Origin: Thermoplasmata archaeon
GTDB lineage: Archaea > Thermoplasmatota > Thermoplasmata > Lutacidiplasmatales > UBA184
Reading direction: 5' to 3'
Length of the DNA: 64,000 nt
NCBI GenBank assembly: GCA_027314915.1
Contig: DAHUZZ010000001.1
Span: 1 to 64,000, forward strand
The notes beneath the pieces were generated by a model. The model ran no database searches, had not been told where the DNA came from, and saw only the letters and a list, made by a program, of their open reading frames with translations. Below are positions 47,167 to 55,942 of the stretch, in pieces. Each line of letters starts with the position of its first letter. Position 1 is the stretch's first letter. The position numbers and the translations under genes are program-made.

Positions 47167-48837
47167 CTAGGCCGGCTCCCCGTCCGCCTCGGTCGGGGCG
47201 GCGCCGATCTTCCGGAGGACCTCCTTCGGGTCCTTGTAGTAGTTCGAGATCATCCGCCAGAGCTGCCGGTGGTCGGTGATCTTCTGCTCCTTGAGGTAGC
47301 GGATCACCGAGACCCGCTGCTGGAACTCCGTCTCCATCTCGTCGTGGGAGAGGTTCTTGATCTCCATGATCTTGTCAAACAGGAACGAGTGCCCCTTGAA
47401 CGTGAACTGGTCGGTCGAGGGGTCCCACTCGTAGACCGTGTTCGTGATGAGCTCGTTCGTCTCGGGCTCGAACCCGACGATCTCGAGGACCTGCTTGAGC
47501 CGCCGGACGACGCCCTTCTCGGTCCGGGCCTGGATCTGGATGATCACGTTGTTGAGCGCGCTCAGGAGGATCCGGGGCGTGTTGATGGGCGGATTCTCGA
47601 GCCGGTTGACCATCGACTTCACGCTGTCGGCGTGCATCGTCGAGTAGGTCGTGTGGCCCGTCGCCATCGCCTGGAACATCGTGTAGGTCTCCTTGCCGCG
47701 GACCTCCCCGACGATGATGTAGTTCGGGCGCTGCCGGAGGGCGGCGCGCACGAGATCGAACATGTCGACCTCCCCGGCGGCCTTGCCGTCCGCGCCCCGG
47801 TCACCGGTGCCGCTGCGGGTCGCCCCCGGGATCCAGTTCTCGTGCGGCAGGTTCACCTCGCGCGTGTCCTCGATCGAGACGATCTTCGAGGTGGGCGGGA
47901 TGAAGAGCGCGATGGCGTTGAGCGTGCTCGTCTTGCCGGCGGCGGGCCCGCCGCAGATGATGAGCGACTCGCCCTGCTCCGCGGCGAGCCAGAAGTAGGC
48001 GATCATCTCCTCGTTCGCGCCCCCGCTGAGGACAAGGTCGACCGGCGTGAAGGGCCGCTCCTTGAACCGGCGGATCGTGAACGAGCCGCCGCGCGTCGTG
48101 ACCTCCCGGGCGTACGTTGCCTGGACCCGGTGCCCCTCGCTCGTGGTGCCGTCCAGGATGGGCGAGGAGACGGAGACCGCCTTCTGGCAGCGCTGGCCGA
48201 GGAGGATGACGAAGGAGTTGAGCTGATCCTCCTCGGAGAACATGACGTTGGTCTTCACCGACTCGAACCTCGAGTGGAAGACGAAGAGCGGTACCTCGAC
48301 GCCGTCGCAGCTGATGTCCTCCACCTGGGGGTCGGCGATGAGCACGTCGACCGGCCCGAACCCGATGTAGTCGCGCAGGATGTAGTAGACCAGCCGTTCG
48401 GTCGAGAGCGGGGAGAGCTGGATGTCCCGGCTCCGCAGGTAGGCCTCGACCTCGCCGCGGAGGTAGCTCTTCTTCTCGGCGGCGGACATGCGGGCCACCT
48501 CCCCGCCGATGAGCCGGGTCATCGTCTCCTTGAGGTGCGTCAGGAGCTCGCGCTCGTGGGCGGAGAGCTGCGGCTCGATCACCTCGTAGAGGTACTCCTT
48601 GGTCCGGTCGTTGTAGGAGATCCGGGCGTAGGAGTACGGGGGGTTCACCGCGGTGACCTCGAGCTCCTTCGCGTCGGGGTCGCCGAGCGGCGGCATCGCG
48701 GTGATGAAGGTGCCGGGAAGATCGACCTCTTCGAGCGAGCTCGAGCGCGCGGCGGCGGTCCCGGGAGGCGCCAGCGGGTCGGACGGGCCGCCGGGGGCGC
48801 TCCGCGGGATCCGGATCTTGAGGGTGCTGCTGCTCAT
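47167..48837 (-). CDS. Type II/IV secretion system ATPase 2 (archaeal pilus motor)
   Basis: A 556-residue paralogue of the other ATPase in this operon: KEYLYEVIEPQLSAHERELLTHLKE, FGPVDVLIADPQVEDISCDGVEV, Walker A GGPAAGKTSTLNA near residue 297, SIEDTREVNLPHENWI, Walker B-like YIIVGEVRGKETY near residue 372, and STMHADSVKSMVNRLENPP. The Walker A motif is GPAAGKTS rather than GTASGKTT. Having two complete ATPases in one operon suggests opposing extension and retraction motors or two alternative platforms, which is inference. Confidence 0.93.
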   Translation of the reverse strand: MSSSTLKIRIPRSAPGGPSDPLAPPGTAAARSSSLEEVDLPGTFITAMPPLGDPDAKELEVTAVNPPYSYARISYNDRTKEYLYEVIEPQLSAHERELLTHLKETMTRLIGGEVARMSAAEKKSYLRGEVEAYLRSRDIQLSPLSTERLVYYILRDYIGFGPVDVLIADPQVEDISCDGVEVPLFVFHSRFESVKTNVMFSEEDQLNSFVILLGQRCQKAVSVSSPILDGTTSEGHRVQATYAREVTTRGGSFTIRRFKERPFTPVDLVLSGGANEEMIAYFWLAAEQGESLIICGGPAAGKTSTLNAIALFIPPTSKIVSIEDTREVNLPHENWIPGATRSGTGDRGADGKAAGEVDMFDLVRAALRQRPNYIIVGEVRGKETYTMFQAMATGHTTYSTMHADSVKSMVNRLENPPINTPRILLSALNNVIIQIQARTEKGVVRRLKQVLEIVGFEPETNELITNTVYEWDPSTDQFTFKGHSFLFDKIMEIKNLSHDEMETEFQQRVSVIRYLKEQKITDHRQLWRMISNYYKDPKEVLRKIGAAPTEADGEPA

Positions 48838-48846
48838 GGTGACCGC

Positions 48847-49812
48847 CTATCCGCTACCCACCCCGATGACGATCTGGAAGCTCGCGAGGATGAGATTGAA
48901 CGTGGTGATCCCGAAGAACACGAGCTTGACCGGCGTCGAGAGCCCGTTCGAGGGGACGCAGGTGTCCGGGGTGAGCGTGTAGTTGAGACCGGGGTGGAGG
49001 CCCGAGGCGCGGAGCGTGGAGTTCAGGTAGGTGGCCCACGCGCACGGGTAGAGGGTGCCCAGCGTGATCGAGGCGCCGAACGGGGTCCCGGCCGGCGGGT
49101 CGCCGCCCAATCCCGTGCCGTTCGACGGGAACGACTGGACATTGTCGAGCTGGCTGAACACCTGCACGGTGCCCGGGGAGACGATCTGCGAGGCGTTGCC
49201 GTAGAGCTGCAGCTCCTCGAAGTTCACGGTGGTGTGCTCGCCGGTCCGGTTGATCGTGAACGGGGGCGGGTACAGCAGGACCTGGCTCGTGTCGCCCTGG
49301 CTCTGGATCACCGCGTCGTTCTCGTACTCGAACTGCTCGGTGGTGTAGTACCGGTTCGGGAGGCTCACGTGGATGGTGCCGAGGGAGACGTTGGAGGAGA
49401 AGTCCGGCTTGCCGCCGGGGCCCCACTCCATCGAGACGTTGAGGTAGACGCCCTGGGTGTGGGGGATGTAGTTGAGCGTCCCCTGGGTCGGCTGGGCGAA
49501 GAGGGGGATGCCCTGGGAGGCGAGCGAGAAGGGCGTGGAGAAGAGCGGGGGGCGGCCGAGGGCGGCCTGGAGGTCGATGTTCTGCTTGAGCTCCGCGAGC
49601 GAGGCCTGGACCGAGGCGCTGAAGTTGGACTCGTTGTCCGCCATCCAGATCGGGACGTACTGCGTCACGAAGATCCCGAACAGGGCGAAGAAGACGAGCA
49701 GGGCGAGCAGGGTGCCCACCACGGAGACGACGCCCCGGCGGCCGCGCCGGATCGAGACCGTCCGCCGGTACCGATACCGGCGGCGATTCGTGATGCCACT
49801 CGAAACCTCCAT
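48847..49812 (-). CDS. Pilin-like/surface protein with N-terminal class III-type signal
   Basis: A 321-residue protein. Its N-terminus RRGRRGVVSVVGTLLALLVFFALFGIFVTQYVPIW is a basic segment followed by a hydrophobic helix, like archaeal type IV pilin or archaellin precursors, with processing likely after RRG. The extracellular part is beta-rich with many N-x-S/T glycosylation sequons and two Cys (PCAWAT and TCVPSNG). It ends in a second hydrophobic helix (LVFFGITTFNLILASFQIVIGVG), which typical pilins lack, so it could be a minor pilin or an anchored assembly factor. First gene of the pilus operon. Confidence 0.75.
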   Translation of the reverse strand: MEVSSGITNRRRYRYRRTVSIRRGRRGVVSVVGTLLALLVFFALFGIFVTQYVPIWMADNESNFSASVQASLAELKQNIDLQAALGRPPLFSTPFSLASQGIPLFAQPTQGTLNYIPHTQGVYLNVSMEWGPGGKPDFSSNVSLGTIHVSLPNRYYTTEQFEYENDAVIQSQGDTSQVLLYPPPFTINRTGEHTTVNFEELQLYGNASQIVSPGTVQVFSQLDNVQSFPSNGTGLGGDPPAGTPFGASITLGTLYPCAWATYLNSTLRASGLHPGLNYTLTPDTCVPSNGLSTPVKLVFFGITTFNLILASFQIVIGVGSG

Positions 49813-49867
49813 CGCAGGGCGGGTCCTCGGCCGGGGCGCCTCGGGCCGCCTGAATTTAGCCAAGTTC

Positions 49868-49877
49868 GTCTATAAAT
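49868..49877. promoter_or_regulatory. TATA box between the pilus operon and the ACT gene
   Basis: TCTATAAATACG is the strongest TATA-like sequence of the region. It could serve the rightward ACT-domain gene with a leader of about 65 bases and, read on the other strand (GTATTTATAG), the leftward pilus operon with a leader of about 30 bases. Confidence 0.6.
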
Positions 49878-49963
49878 ACGTGGGCTTTTCGAGGAGGTGG
49901 GGCGACCGTTTGCACGCTAGTGTTTTGGGTACGAATCCTTCCGGTCGGTGTGCAACGGGGTCC

Positions 49964-50452
49964 GTGACGCTCATCGAGATCGTGCTCCGACTCCCCAACC
50001 GCCCGGGCCGATTGGCCGGCGTCGCCCGGCTGCTGGCCGAGCAGCACATCAACGTGGCCTCGATCCACGTGGACTCCGTCCGGAGCCACGGGAACGTGCG
50101 CCTGGTGGTCAGCGATCCCAAGGGCGCGGTGCCGCTCCTCAAGAAGGCCGGGTACCGGGTCCACACCAACGAGCTCATCGCGGTCCAGCTCGAGGACCGC
50201 GCGGGGAGCTTCCTCCGGGTCCTCGACGCCCTCACCGGGGAGGGCATCAACATCGAGGACGTCGCCCTCCTCGTCCAGCGGGAGGGCCGCCGGACCCTCG
50301 TCGCCCTCGGGGTGAAGGACCTCGCCAAGGCGCGCCGGATCCTCCGGAAGGCCGGGTTCCTCTCCGCGGAGGCGGAGCGGCTGGTCCTCAATTCCGAGCT
50401 GGTGGCCGCGGTGCCGGCCATCCCCTCCTCCTCCGTCGGCATGCTGATGTAG
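49964..50452 (+). CDS. Protein with two ACT domains
   Basis: A 162-residue protein made of two ACT-type amino-acid-binding modules. The first starts IEIVLRLPNRPGRLAGVARLLAEQHINVASIHVDSV, the second IAVQLEDRAGSFLRVLDALTGEGINIEDVALLVQREG. The pattern resembles stand-alone regulatory ACT proteins and acetolactate-synthase small subunits. There is no catalytic domain. The GTG at 49964 begins the first ACT strand; a TTG at 49925 is an alternative. It probably senses an amino acid and regulates a partner enzyme or transcription. Confidence 0.88.
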   Translation: MTLIEIVLRLPNRPGRLAGVARLLAEQHINVASIHVDSVRSHGNVRLVVSDPKGAVPLLKKAGYRVHTNELIAVQLEDRAGSFLRVLDALTGEGINIEDVALLVQREGRRTLVALGVKDLAKARRILRKAGFLSAEAERLVLNSELVAAVPAIPSSSVGMLM

Positions 50453-50625
50453 CGGGGCTCCGTCCCGCGCATGGGGCCCGCCCCGTCGGTAAACTTCCGT
50501 TCACGAGTGGCTCATCTCCCCCCGCCGGATCCCCTGCCGCCGGCGTTCTGAAGCCCCTCCGGACGAGCGGAGGACCCCCCTGCGGGCGGGGGGACCGGTC
50601 GAGGCCGCCCCCCCAGTGAGGTCGA

Positions 50626-52584
50626 ATGCAGGAGCGGCCGTCGAGCGGACCGGTCCGGCGCGGCCTCGCCCGGTTCGGCCGCGGGCTCTGGGCGAACCCC
50701 ATCCCGACGGCGGCGGCCCTCGGGCTTTCCCTGGGGGCCGCGCTGACCTGGCTCTACGGACGGCCGCTCGCGGGGGAGATCGCCTGGTATTCCGTCCTGC
50801 TCGCCGGCGGGATCCCCCTCGTCTACGGCACCCTCCGCAAGGTCCTCCGCGGCGAGCTCGCCTCCGACATCATCGCCGCGGCGGCGATCGTGGGGGCGAT
50901 CGTCCTCGAACAGCCGTTCGCCGGGGTCATCATCGTCCTCATGCAGGGCGGGGGCGAGTCGATCGAGCGCTACGCCTTCCAGCGCGCGTCGGGTTCGCTC
51001 CAGGCGCTCCTGGAGCGGGCGCCGAAGCGGGCCCGCCGCCGGGCCGGCGCCGCCGTCGAGGAGATCCCCGCCGACGACGTCCGGCCCGGCGATCTCCTCG
51101 TCGTCCGCCCCGGCGACCTGGTCCCGGTCGACGGCCGGATCGTGGGAGCGCCGGCGCTCATCGACGACTCGACCATCACGGGCGAGCCCTACCCGCGACT
51201 GCGGCCCGCGGGGGACCGGGTCCTGAGCGGGTCCGTCTGCGCCGGGGAGGCGTTCGACCTCCTGGCCGAGCGGGTCAGCCGGGAGAGCGAGTACGCCCGG
51301 ATCGTGGCCCTGGTGGAGCGGGCCAGCCACGAGAAGCCCCGGATCCAGCGGCTCGCCGACCGGTACGCGGTCTGGTTCACGCCGCTCGCCTTCGTCCTCG
51401 CCCTCGGTGCGGCGATCTACCATGCCGACCCGCTGACGGCCCTCGCCGTGCTCGTGGTCGCGACCCCCTGCCCTCTGCTCCTCGCGACGCCCATCGCGGT
51501 GCTCGGGACCGTCGACCGCGCCGCCGAGTTCGGCCTCGTCACGAAGGGGGGCGGGGCCCTCGAGGAGCTCGCGCGGACCCGGGCGGTGCTCTTCGACAAG
51601 ACGGGCACGCTCACGACGGGCCGCCCGGAGCCGGAACGGATCGTGGCGTTCCCCCCCTGGCGGGAGGAGGAGGTCCTCGCCCTCGCCGCCTCGGTCGAAC
51701 AGCTCTCCTCGCACCCGCTCGCCCAGGCGGTCCTTCGCCGCGCCGCCGCGACCGGCACGGCGCTCACGCCCGCGCAGGACTCGCACGAGTTCCCCGGCTC
51801 CGGCCTCGCCGCCCAGGTGGGGCCCCACCGCGTCCTCGTGGGCTCGAAGAACCTCTTCCGGTCGCAGGGGGTCCCCGCGATCGATCAGATCTGGCCCGAG
51901 ATCGAACGCACCGGGCCCGTCGCCGGTCGGCTCGTCTCCCTCGTCGGGGTCGACGGACGGCCCGCCGGGGCGCTCGTCTTCACCGAACGGGAGCGGCCCG
52001 AGACCGCGGGGCTCGTCGCCCGGCTCCGGCGGCTCGGCGTCGTACACATCGGCCTCCTCACGGGCGACCGGAAGGAGAACGCGATCGCCCTGGCCGAGCG
52101 GGTCGGGATCCCGGAGGTCGAGGCGGAGCTCCTGCCCGAGCAGAAGGTCGAGCGGGTCGCGGCGATCCGGCGGAGGGTCGGCACGACGGTGATGGTCGGG
52201 GACGGCATCAACGACGCGGCCGCGCTCGCGACCGCGTCGGTGGGCATCGCGATGGGCGCGCACGGGGCGGGCGTCTCGGCGGAAGCGGCCGACATGGTGC
52301 TGCTGACCGACGACCTCACGCGCGTGCCCGACGGCATCGCGCTCGGGCAGCGGATGCTCCGGATCGCGAACCAGGGGATCCTCTTCGGGCTCGGGGCGAG
52401 CATCGTGCTCATGGTCGTGGCCACGACGGGCCTCATCCCACCGGCGCTCGGGGCCGTGATCCAGGAGGTGCTGGACGCGGCGGTCATCCTGAACGCGCTC
52501 CGCGTGCTCGCGGGCGGCCGGGAGATCGCCCCGCGCCCCTCCCCCGCGCGTCGGGCCGGCTCCGCGAGCCGCTCCGTGGGGTGA
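50626..52584 (+). CDS. P1B-type heavy-metal-transporting ATPase
   Basis: A 652-residue P-type ATPase without an N-terminal metal-binding domain. Visible motifs: actuator STITGEPYP, transmembrane metal site TPCPLLLATPIA, phosphorylation site FDKTGTLTTG near residue 323, the SHPLAQAV motif, and the hinge VGDGINDAAALATASVGIAMG. The CPL metal-site variant differs from CPC (Cu) and SPC (Co) forms, so the ion is unclear. TM helices flank these domains (AAIVGAIVLEQPFAGVIIVLM; VWFTPLAFVLALGAAI). It probably exports a toxic metal. Convergent neighbours are absent, and a tRNA-Gly follows. Confidence 0.92.
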   Translation: MQERPSSGPVRRGLARFGRGLWANPIPTAAALGLSLGAALTWLYGRPLAGEIAWYSVLLAGGIPLVYGTLRKVLRGELASDIIAAAAIVGAIVLEQPFAGVIIVLMQGGGESIERYAFQRASGSLQALLERAPKRARRRAGAAVEEIPADDVRPGDLLVVRPGDLVPVDGRIVGAPALIDDSTITGEPYPRLRPAGDRVLSGSVCAGEAFDLLAERVSRESEYARIVALVERASHEKPRIQRLADRYAVWFTPLAFVLALGAAIYHADPLTALAVLVVATPCPLLLATPIAVLGTVDRAAEFGLVTKGGGALEELARTRAVLFDKTGTLTTGRPEPERIVAFPPWREEEVLALAASVEQLSSHPLAQAVLRRAAATGTALTPAQDSHEFPGSGLAAQVGPHRVLVGSKNLFRSQGVPAIDQIWPEIERTGPVAGRLVSLVGVDGRPAGALVFTERERPETAGLVARLRRLGVVHIGLLTGDRKENAIALAERVGIPEVEAELLPEQKVERVAAIRRRVGTTVMVGDGINDAAALATASVGIAMGAHGAGVSAEAADMVLLTDDLTRVPDGIALGQRMLRIANQGILFGLGASIVLMVVATTGLIPPALGAVIQEVLDAAVILNALRVLAGGREIAPRPSPARRAGSASRSVG

Positions 52585-52638
52585 GGGCCGGGCGCCCGGC
52601 ACAATCCTCATCTGGGAACCCGCCTCCCCCGGCGGCGC

Positions 52639-52710
52639 GCGGTTGTGGTCTAGTGGTTAGGACGGTAGCTTCCCAAGCTACCTACCCGGGTTCGAATCCC
52701 GGCAACCGCA
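52639..52710 (+). tRNA. tRNA-Gly (anticodon CCC)
   Basis: A 72-nt tRNA with acceptor GCGGTTG/CAACCGC, discriminator A, anticodon stem GTAGC/GCTAC around loop TTCCCAA (anticodon CCC) and a GTTCGAA T-loop. No intron and CCA not encoded. Confidence 0.95.
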
Positions 52711-53100
52711 CTCCTCCTCGGCGGGCCCCCGCGCCCTTCCGGGACCGCGCGCGGGCGTAGGACGCCGATCCGGGACGGTCGGTATTCCGGGAGCCCCGCG
52801 GACCCCGCGATCGGCGCCCGGGCGGGGCGATCCTGCGGCCGAACGGCATTTCGATCGGGTGAATGGTATCTGTTTCCGGTTCATTCCATCATTCAGGTAC
52901 CTTCACGCAAAGTCACGTACCATGAACCTGCGAATTTGGCGCGTAAAGTATTAACTAGCGTCGCCGGGGATTTATTTTCCGAGGCTCTCGCGCTCCGGCG
53001 CGGGGGTCGGCAACGCGGTCCGGGGATCCGGCCGCAGGAGGTGCCGCATGTACCTTCCGACGCTCCCGCCGGTGCCGTAGTCCGCGCCCGGCGCCGCCGG
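52711..53100. other. Long AT-richer intergenic region with inverted repeats
   Basis: After tRNA-Gly there are about 390 bases without a credible gene. From 52850 to 52990 the base composition drops far below the surroundings. It contains GGTAC/GTACC arms (52896-52900 and 52917-52921) nested inside TTCAGGT/ACCTG arms, and TATA-like GTATTAAC and GATTTATTTTCC. The flanking genes both point toward it or away without needing it as a promoter. A small RNA is possible but unproven. Confidence 0.4.
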
Positions 53101-55845
53101 TCAGAGTGGGACGGCCCCGCCCAGGGGCGGCGACTCGGACCGGCGGCGTTCCCGGTCGACCGCCTCGTCGACGCCGCGCAGGATCCCCGAGGGGTCCGCG
53201 CCCAGCTGGCGGCCGGCATCGATGAGCTCGCCCGTCCGGGACCGTGCGCGGCTCTCCTCGCCGTGGAGCCGGTCCCAGCGCACGAGGAACCCGAGGACCT
53301 CCATCTGGAGCCGGGGCTGGAAGATCGAGCGGGCGACCTCGAGGGACCGCATCGCGGCCCGGTGGCTTCCCTCGAGGTCCCCGGCCCGCTCCAGGACCCG
53401 GGCCCGCGTCAGCTCGTACGGCGCGACCCACATCGGGCCGCCGTTGCGTGCCGTCGGGCCGAGCTCCTCGAGCCGCGCCTGCGCCGTGCGGATCTCCCCC
53501 GTCTCGGCCAGGCAGCGGACCCGCAGGTTCTCGGCCACCCAGGTGAACAGCGTGGGGGTGGCGTCGGACCCCCGAACGAGGTCCAGCGCCTGCTCGGACC
53601 GGTGGAGGGCTTCGCGGGACCAGCCCTGGTCGAGGAGCACCTGGGCCTGGGCGAGGCAGCCCATCCCGGTGATGAACCCGAGCTCGAGCCGCTCGGCGGT
53701 CCTCCGGCTCTCGGAGGCGTTCTTCCAGGCCCCCTCGCGGTCGCCCAGGTCCGCCTGCGCTCCGGCCAGGTTGAACAGGGACCTCGCGTACTGCGTCATG
53801 AAGCCCGCCGCCCGGTACCGGGTGGAGAGCACCTCGCGGAGGTGGAGGCTGGCCCCGAGCTCCCCCTGCGCCTCCTTCATCCCGCACCGCGACTCCTCGA
53901 TCACCAGGTCGAGGAGCTCCCGGGTCGGGCCGGCCTGACGGGCATCCCGCTTCGCGCGCTCCAGCATCTGGAGCGCCTCCGCCGATCGTCCGAGCTCCTG
54001 CAGCGCCCAGGCGGCGAGGAGCCGGAGCCGGCACCTCTCGACGGCCCAGCCCTTGGCGGAGCAGGCCCGGAGGGCCCGCTCGGTGCGCCGGAGCGCCTCC
54101 TCCGGCCCGCGGGTGAGCGGGGAGGCCATGGCCCGCAGGACCTCCCACCGGGTACGGAGGCGGCGGCGGGCGGACCGGGGCAGCCGGCGGATCGCCGCCT
54201 CGAGCTCGACGAAGCGCTCGTCCAGCCCCTCGGGGGACTTGGACTCGAGCAGGTCCAGGCTCCAGAGCTCGGCCGCCACCCGGTCCTCTGGCCGCGCCCG
54301 GAGCCCGAGGAGGTCCGTCAGGACCTCCTCGAAGGTGTGACCGCTCGCGAACCGGAGCTCGGGGAGCACCTCGAGGTAGAGCCGGGCGGACTCGTGGAGC
54401 CCGGCCCGGGAGCGGGGCCCCGACTCCCGGTACCACTGAAGGTAGGTCGCGATCGGACCGAACTCGCGGCGGGCGAGCGCCCGCTCGACCGCGAGGCGGA
54501 GCGTTCTCCGGGCCTCGGACCGCTTCCCGGCCGCATGGAGCAGGCGGCCCCGCGCCGCGAGATCGTCGGGCCGATGCTGCTGGAACCATTGCGCGAGCTG
54601 CCGGCCGAGCGTGCGCGACCGCGCCGCCGGAAGGCTCTCCCGCGTCCCCCGCCAGAAGAGCTCGTGCGCGAACCGGTACCGCGGGGGATCGGCCCCCTCG
54701 TCCGGGACGAGCCACCCCTCGGCCACCAGCCGGGCCACGGCGGGGCCGAGCTGGCGGGGCTTCGTCCCCATCGAGCCCGCGATCGGCCCGAGCTCGAACT
54801 GGGGGCCCAGGAGGGAACCCCGCTCGAGGAGTTCGTGATCCCCGGGCGCGAGCCCCTCCAACCGTTGACGGACGGACGGGGCGATCCCCTTCGGGCCGCG
54901 GCCCCCCTCGCGGGTCACGGGGGGCGACCGGGGCTCCGCCCGCGGGGCGGGTCCGGACCGGGCTCCGCTCCCGCGCAGGGAGGAGACCAGCTCGAGCGCG
55001 CTCAGGGGATTCCCGGCGGCTTCGCGCACGATCCGGCCGATCGGGTCGGGGCCCCGGAGGCCGGGCCGCGCCATGGGAGCCGCGCGCGCCAGCAGCCAGC
55101 GGATCGCCTCGTCGGGGAGCGGAGCGAGCGGAAGCCACCGGATCGCCTCTTCGCGGTGGAGGCGGGTCCACGGGTCCGTCCTCCCCGGACCCCCCGCGGC
55201 CGGCGGTCCCGGCTCCTGCACGGCGACGACCAGGATCCCGCGGAGCCCTCCCGTCCGGTGGGCGAGGATCCGGAGCGCCGCGATGGACTCCGGGTCGGCC
55301 CACTGGAAATCGTCCAGGAGGATCGCGACCGGCCGCTGCGCCGCGGCGCTCTCAAGCTGCTCCGCGAACTGCAGCAGCACCAGCTCGCTCGGTGCGGAGC
55401 GGGAGGCCTCGGCGCCGGTCCGCGCCCGCGGGGCGCGACCTCGCCCCGGGCCCGCCGGGGGGATCAGCGCCGGGCCCCGGTCCCCTCCGAAGACGCGCCT
55501 CCAGGGCAGGAAGGCCGCGGTGCACTGGAACTCCCCGCGACCCCGACGGACCTCGAACCCCTCGGCCGCGGCCATCCGGCCCACATACTCCAGGAAGGCC
55601 GTCTTGCCGATCCCGGCCGCGCCGGTGACCACCCACGCGGACCCGGAACCCGACAGCGCGGAGCGGAGCGCGACGGCGAGCGCCGCCACCTCGGCGCTGC
55701 GTCCGAAGAGATCGCGCGGGTCCGGTGGGCGCTCGCTCGCTCGATCGCCCGCCGGGGACGCGAGGTCCTCTCCGCCGAGGCTGCCCGTCTCCAACGCCGG
55801 CCGAACCTTGGCCCTCGAGCGTCCCGGTCCCGGAGGGCCCGTCAC
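53101..55845 (-). CDS. Large AAA_16/STAND-like ATPase with TPR region
   Basis: A protein of about 914 residues. The N-terminal NTPase has DLFGRSAEVAALAVAL, Walker A VTGAAGIGKTAFL near residue 78, and Walker B VAILLDDFQWADPES near residue 178, resembling the MalT/AAA_16 family. After an HTH-like winged region (HELFWRGTRESLP nearby), the C-terminal 500 residues are helical TPR-type repeats. No C-terminal LuxR HTH or protease is found, so the output is unclear. GTG 55845 is preferred because the longer ORF would overlap the divergent methyltransferase. It may be a signal-transduction or defence-type STAND protein. Confidence 0.78.
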   Translation of the reverse strand: MTGPPGPGRSRAKVRPALETGSLGGEDLASPAGDRASERPPDPRDLFGRSAEVAALAVALRSALSGSGSAWVVTGAAGIGKTAFLEYVGRMAAAEGFEVRRGRGEFQCTAAFLPWRRVFGGDRGPALIPPAGPGRGRAPRARTGAEASRSAPSELVLLQFAEQLESAAAQRPVAILLDDFQWADPESIAALRILAHRTGGLRGILVVAVQEPGPPAAGGPGRTDPWTRLHREEAIRWLPLAPLPDEAIRWLLARAAPMARPGLRGPDPIGRIVREAAGNPLSALELVSSLRGSGARSGPAPRAEPRSPPVTREGGRGPKGIAPSVRQRLEGLAPGDHELLERGSLLGPQFELGPIAGSMGTKPRQLGPAVARLVAEGWLVPDEGADPPRYRFAHELFWRGTRESLPAARSRTLGRQLAQWFQQHRPDDLAARGRLLHAAGKRSEARRTLRLAVERALARREFGPIATYLQWYRESGPRSRAGLHESARLYLEVLPELRFASGHTFEEVLTDLLGLRARPEDRVAAELWSLDLLESKSPEGLDERFVELEAAIRRLPRSARRRLRTRWEVLRAMASPLTRGPEEALRRTERALRACSAKGWAVERCRLRLLAAWALQELGRSAEALQMLERAKRDARQAGPTRELLDLVIEESRCGMKEAQGELGASLHLREVLSTRYRAAGFMTQYARSLFNLAGAQADLGDREGAWKNASESRRTAERLELGFITGMGCLAQAQVLLDQGWSREALHRSEQALDLVRGSDATPTLFTWVAENLRVRCLAETGEIRTAQARLEELGPTARNGGPMWVAPYELTRARVLERAGDLEGSHRAAMRSLEVARSIFQPRLQMEVLGFLVRWDRLHGEESRARSRTGELIDAGRQLGADPSGILRGVDEAVDRERRRSESPPLGGAVPL

Positions 55846-55942
55846 CGGGGAGGCGCCTCGGCCCAAAAAGGGATGGGGAAGCCCGGGGTGGGAGCGAAGC
55901 CGGGCCGCCCTGCGCACGCGCTCCGGCGGGACGGGTGCGGCG

